64,000 nt of DNA from Pithys albifrons albifrons (Eukaryota > Chordata > Aves > Passeriformes > Thamnophilidae): contig NC_092467.1 in assembly GCF_047495875.1 (NCBI RefSeq), forward strand, positions 18,433,066 to 18,497,065. Reading direction: 5' to 3'. The first letter of the stretch is position 1; each line of letters begins with the position of its first letter. This document shows, one piece after another, positions 62,201 to 64,000 of the stretch. Both the position numbers and the translations under genes were made by a program. The notes under the pieces were generated by a model, which ran no database searches, was not told the DNA's origin, and was given only the letters and a program-made list of their open reading frames with translations.

Positions 62201-62863
62201 TGTAAACCAAAACAAAACAAAAACACCACTGATCAGATTCTTGAACTTTTTACAATATTAATGTGAAAATAACATTTTAACACTAATGAAGAGTTGTAAT
62301 TTTTTAATAAAACCACATATATAAATATGGGCAATCCCAGCAGCAGCAGCATTTCTCAGCAGAACATGATTAACCATCCCAATTAATATCATGTGACATG
62401 ACTCACAAAAACAAAGCACAGATGTCAACCAGTTATTAAGACTACTCATACTGTATACAACCCAAATTTCCATGTTGAAAGCTGGGGAAAATGATTTCCT
62501 CTTCACAGAAGTATAAATGAAAATAAATTGCTCTGAAAATTAAAAAGAGCATCAACAGAAACATTTTTGTTTATATTTTCAAATAGAACTGCTGTGTATT
62601 AATTGCTCCAAATTACTGTGTAGATTTCTTCAGGTTAAGGATATAGACTCCCACTGAAAATATTAGTTAGATAAAAGAAATTAAGCCTTTGCTTCTGGAT
62701 TACCAACACAGCCATATCCAAAGCCCTGGAGGTGATCCACAGCCCACTTTTCTCATATAAAGAAATGTCTTGGAGGTCTACAAGCAATCTAGTTTCCATG
62801 GCTGAGGACTAAGATGATGATGTGATCAAGATTTAGGTCCATAAATCTAACAGTATAGCGTTC
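59240..62863 (-). other. HS2ST1: Inferred 3' untranslated region of HS2ST1
   Basis: The sequence following the HS2ST1 stop codon in the direction of transcription is AT-rich and has no further coding exon. The first canonical minus-strand AATAAA is at 59261-59266 and is followed by a T-rich stretch, so cleavage near 59235-59250 would give a UTR of about 3.6 kb. A variant signal ATTAAA at 62303-62308 could give a short form of about 560 nt, and others occur at 60844-60849 and 60181-60186. Two Pumilio-type elements are present on the transcript strand, TGTAAATA at 61899-61906 and TGTAGATA at 60612-60619. The left end is an inference from the signal only. Confidence 0.45.
59261..59266 (-). terminator. 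HS2ST1: Candidate polyadenylation signal AATAAA of HS2ST1
   Basis: This is the first canonical AATAAA on the transcript strand after the HS2ST1 stop codon. It is followed by CTTTTGCTTTTGATGGTCTT, a T-rich downstream element. No canonical signal occurs in the preceding 3.6 kb. Confidence 0.45.
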
Positions 62864-63090
62864 TTAGTTTGATTTAGGGTAAATCTTTTCATAGAAAAAG
62901 TTTTGAGCCAGAATATACAATTCTCCATCCTTTTCCCGAACTGCATGTGCTCTGACAAACTGAAATTGCTCCAGTGCAAATTCATAGAACTCATTCTCCA
63001 TTTTCCAGATTTCAGACTGTTGTAGCTTGGCAATAGTTTCTTTTGTGGGAAGTTTTTTCTCAGTTGTTTTTCTAAGATGAGACTTCTTTC
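62864..63090 (-). CDS. HS2ST1: HS2ST1 last coding exon (heparan sulfate 2-O-sulfotransferase 1, C-terminus)
   Basis: This exon encodes the last 74 residues of heparan sulfate 2-O-sulfotransferase 1, a Golgi type II membrane enzyme that transfers sulfate from PAPS to the 2-O position of iduronic acid in heparan sulfate. The acceptor is TTTTGCATTTAG with the AG at 63091-63092. The exon starts with two bases completing a glycine codon (phase 1) and ends at TAA (62864-62866). The translation starts KKSHLRKTTEKK, contains KMENEFYEFALEQFQF and ends in NFFYEKIYPKSN, a near-perfect match to the vertebrate protein. With the usual 356-residue length, it covers residues 283-356, which places Arg288 (in SHLR) and Lys350 (in EKIY) in this exon; both are reported, as I recall, as substrate-binding residues in the chicken enzyme structure. 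The C-terminal tail contributes to the trimer. The frame is intact. Upstream exons lie beyond the right edge. Confidence 0.97.
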
Positions 63091-64000
63091 CTAAATGCAA
63101 AACGAAAGCAATAGCTTCACTTTAAAGTTCACATGCTTAAAAAATGTTTACAGTCATTTTATTTACAGAGTTTTTACACTCAGCATGTTGACAAACTGCA
63201 TCAGAAGTGACAGGTTTTAACCCAGAATTTATCAACATAACGTGCAGGGTTGAAAAACTACAGTCTCTCACTAAATGTTAATGAATTTTGCATCAATTCT
63301 TTCAATTCTTCCTCCTTACTCTAATAAACCCAGGGAATGAACATTCAATTAAGGAACGAGATTACTCCACATAATATATTTGGAGCAAGATTGGTCTTTC
63401 AAAATTAATTATTTAGATGTTAATCTGGTATCAAAAATGTTAGGAATTTTAGAAACTGCAGAACAAGAACTTCTTTCATAGAAGCATGGAAACATTTAGG
63501 TTGGAAAAGATGTTTACGGTCACAGAGTCCAACCCCAAATAACACTGCCAAACCCCACTAACCCATGTTCCTGAGTGCCATATCTACAGATCTTTTAAAT
63601 ACCTCCAGGGATGTTTATATTTAATTCAGACTACAAAAACACCCTAAACCTGTTCTGGAAAAACCACTGCACTGGTGTAAGCCCTTTTTAGCTCTCCACC
63701 AAGGAGAAAAAAAATCCTGTTTTCATGTGATTTCAGTTGTCTCTTTCTCATCAAAATATAATCTCTACTAATGTCATTTAAAGCATTATTCTCCCATCTA
63801 AATAGGATACTATGGTCTTATCATAAATGATGCATAAGCCACATCCCTGTAGCACAGAGTTCCTGAGGCAAAGATGACTAAAATGATGACCTTCCCTAAG
63901 AAGTGCTACCTGTGGCTTTGTAATAAGCTTGTTAATAATACACATCTAGGTTCTATACATCAGACCCTTTTCTCCCTCTATTTGTAGATAGAAGCCCTGC
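63091..64000 (-). other. HS2ST1: HS2ST1 last intron (3' part)
   Basis: This is noncoding sequence upstream, in transcript order, of the final HS2ST1 exon. It ends with a normal acceptor (TTGCTTTCGTTTTGCATTTAG) and is AT-rich. It holds one CR1 fragment at 63478-63735. No other exon is visible before the window edge. Confidence 0.9.
63478..63735 (-). repeat. CR1 LINE fragment in HS2ST1 intron, antisense to plus strand
   Basis: Plus strand begins CATAGAAGCATGGAAACATT, then TAGGTTGGAAAAGATGTTTA and 'agagtccaaccccaaataacactgcc'. The blocks 'cccatgttcctgagtgcca', 'atctacagatcttttaaata' and 'cctccagggatg' then follow the avian CR1 3' end in order. The copy is inserted in minus orientation, the same strand as HS2ST1 transcription. 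It is 5'-truncated and fairly diverged. The right end is approximate. Confidence 0.9.

Overview
The window looks like a piece of a bird nuclear chromosome. It is AT-rich and mostly non-coding. It carries four antisense fragments of CR1 LINEs, the dominant avian retrotransposon, each recognised by its conserved 3' end and the 'aggttggaa' block. The one coding exon I can support encodes the C-terminus of a vertebrate heparan sulfate 2-O-sulfotransferase, with a protein tail very close to the chicken and human enzyme. The species cannot be fixed from the sequence.

Layout: positions 63091-64000 are the last intron of HS2ST1, which is transcribed on the minus strand and contains a CR1 fragment. 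Positions 62864-63090 are its final coding exon. The 3' UTR runs leftwards from 62863; the first canonical minus-strand AATAAA is at 59261-59266, which suggests a UTR of about 3.6 kb. Everything to the left, about 59 kb, is intergenic. In human, HS2ST1 is followed in the same orientation by a large gene-poor interval and then LMO4. If synteny holds here, this is the HS2ST1-LMO4 interval and LMO4 lies beyond the left edge.

Within the intergenic DNA I see the following. There is a compact CpG island at about 48286-48530 with CTCF-like and CCAAT-box-like motifs. There are several AT-rich stretches dense in homeodomain, SOX and FOX-type words that are candidate conserved enhancers. There is a 24-bp x 4 minisatellite at 37630-37725, a 20-bp-arm hairpin at 7611-7667, a few microsatellites, and CR1 fragments at about 2.7, 20.2 and 48.6 kb. 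Almost all ORFs look like chance; one 196-codon ORF at 54676-55266 (minus) is kept as a low-confidence candidate.

The most unusual object is at 30772-31082: a 311-bp insertion between 10-bp direct repeats. Its first ~107 bp derive from 5S rRNA with the internal pol III promoter largely intact. The remaining ~190 bp is a CpG-dense sequence I do not recognise, and the insert has no T4 terminator. It has the architecture of a 5S-headed SINE, a type not among the avian SINEs I know.
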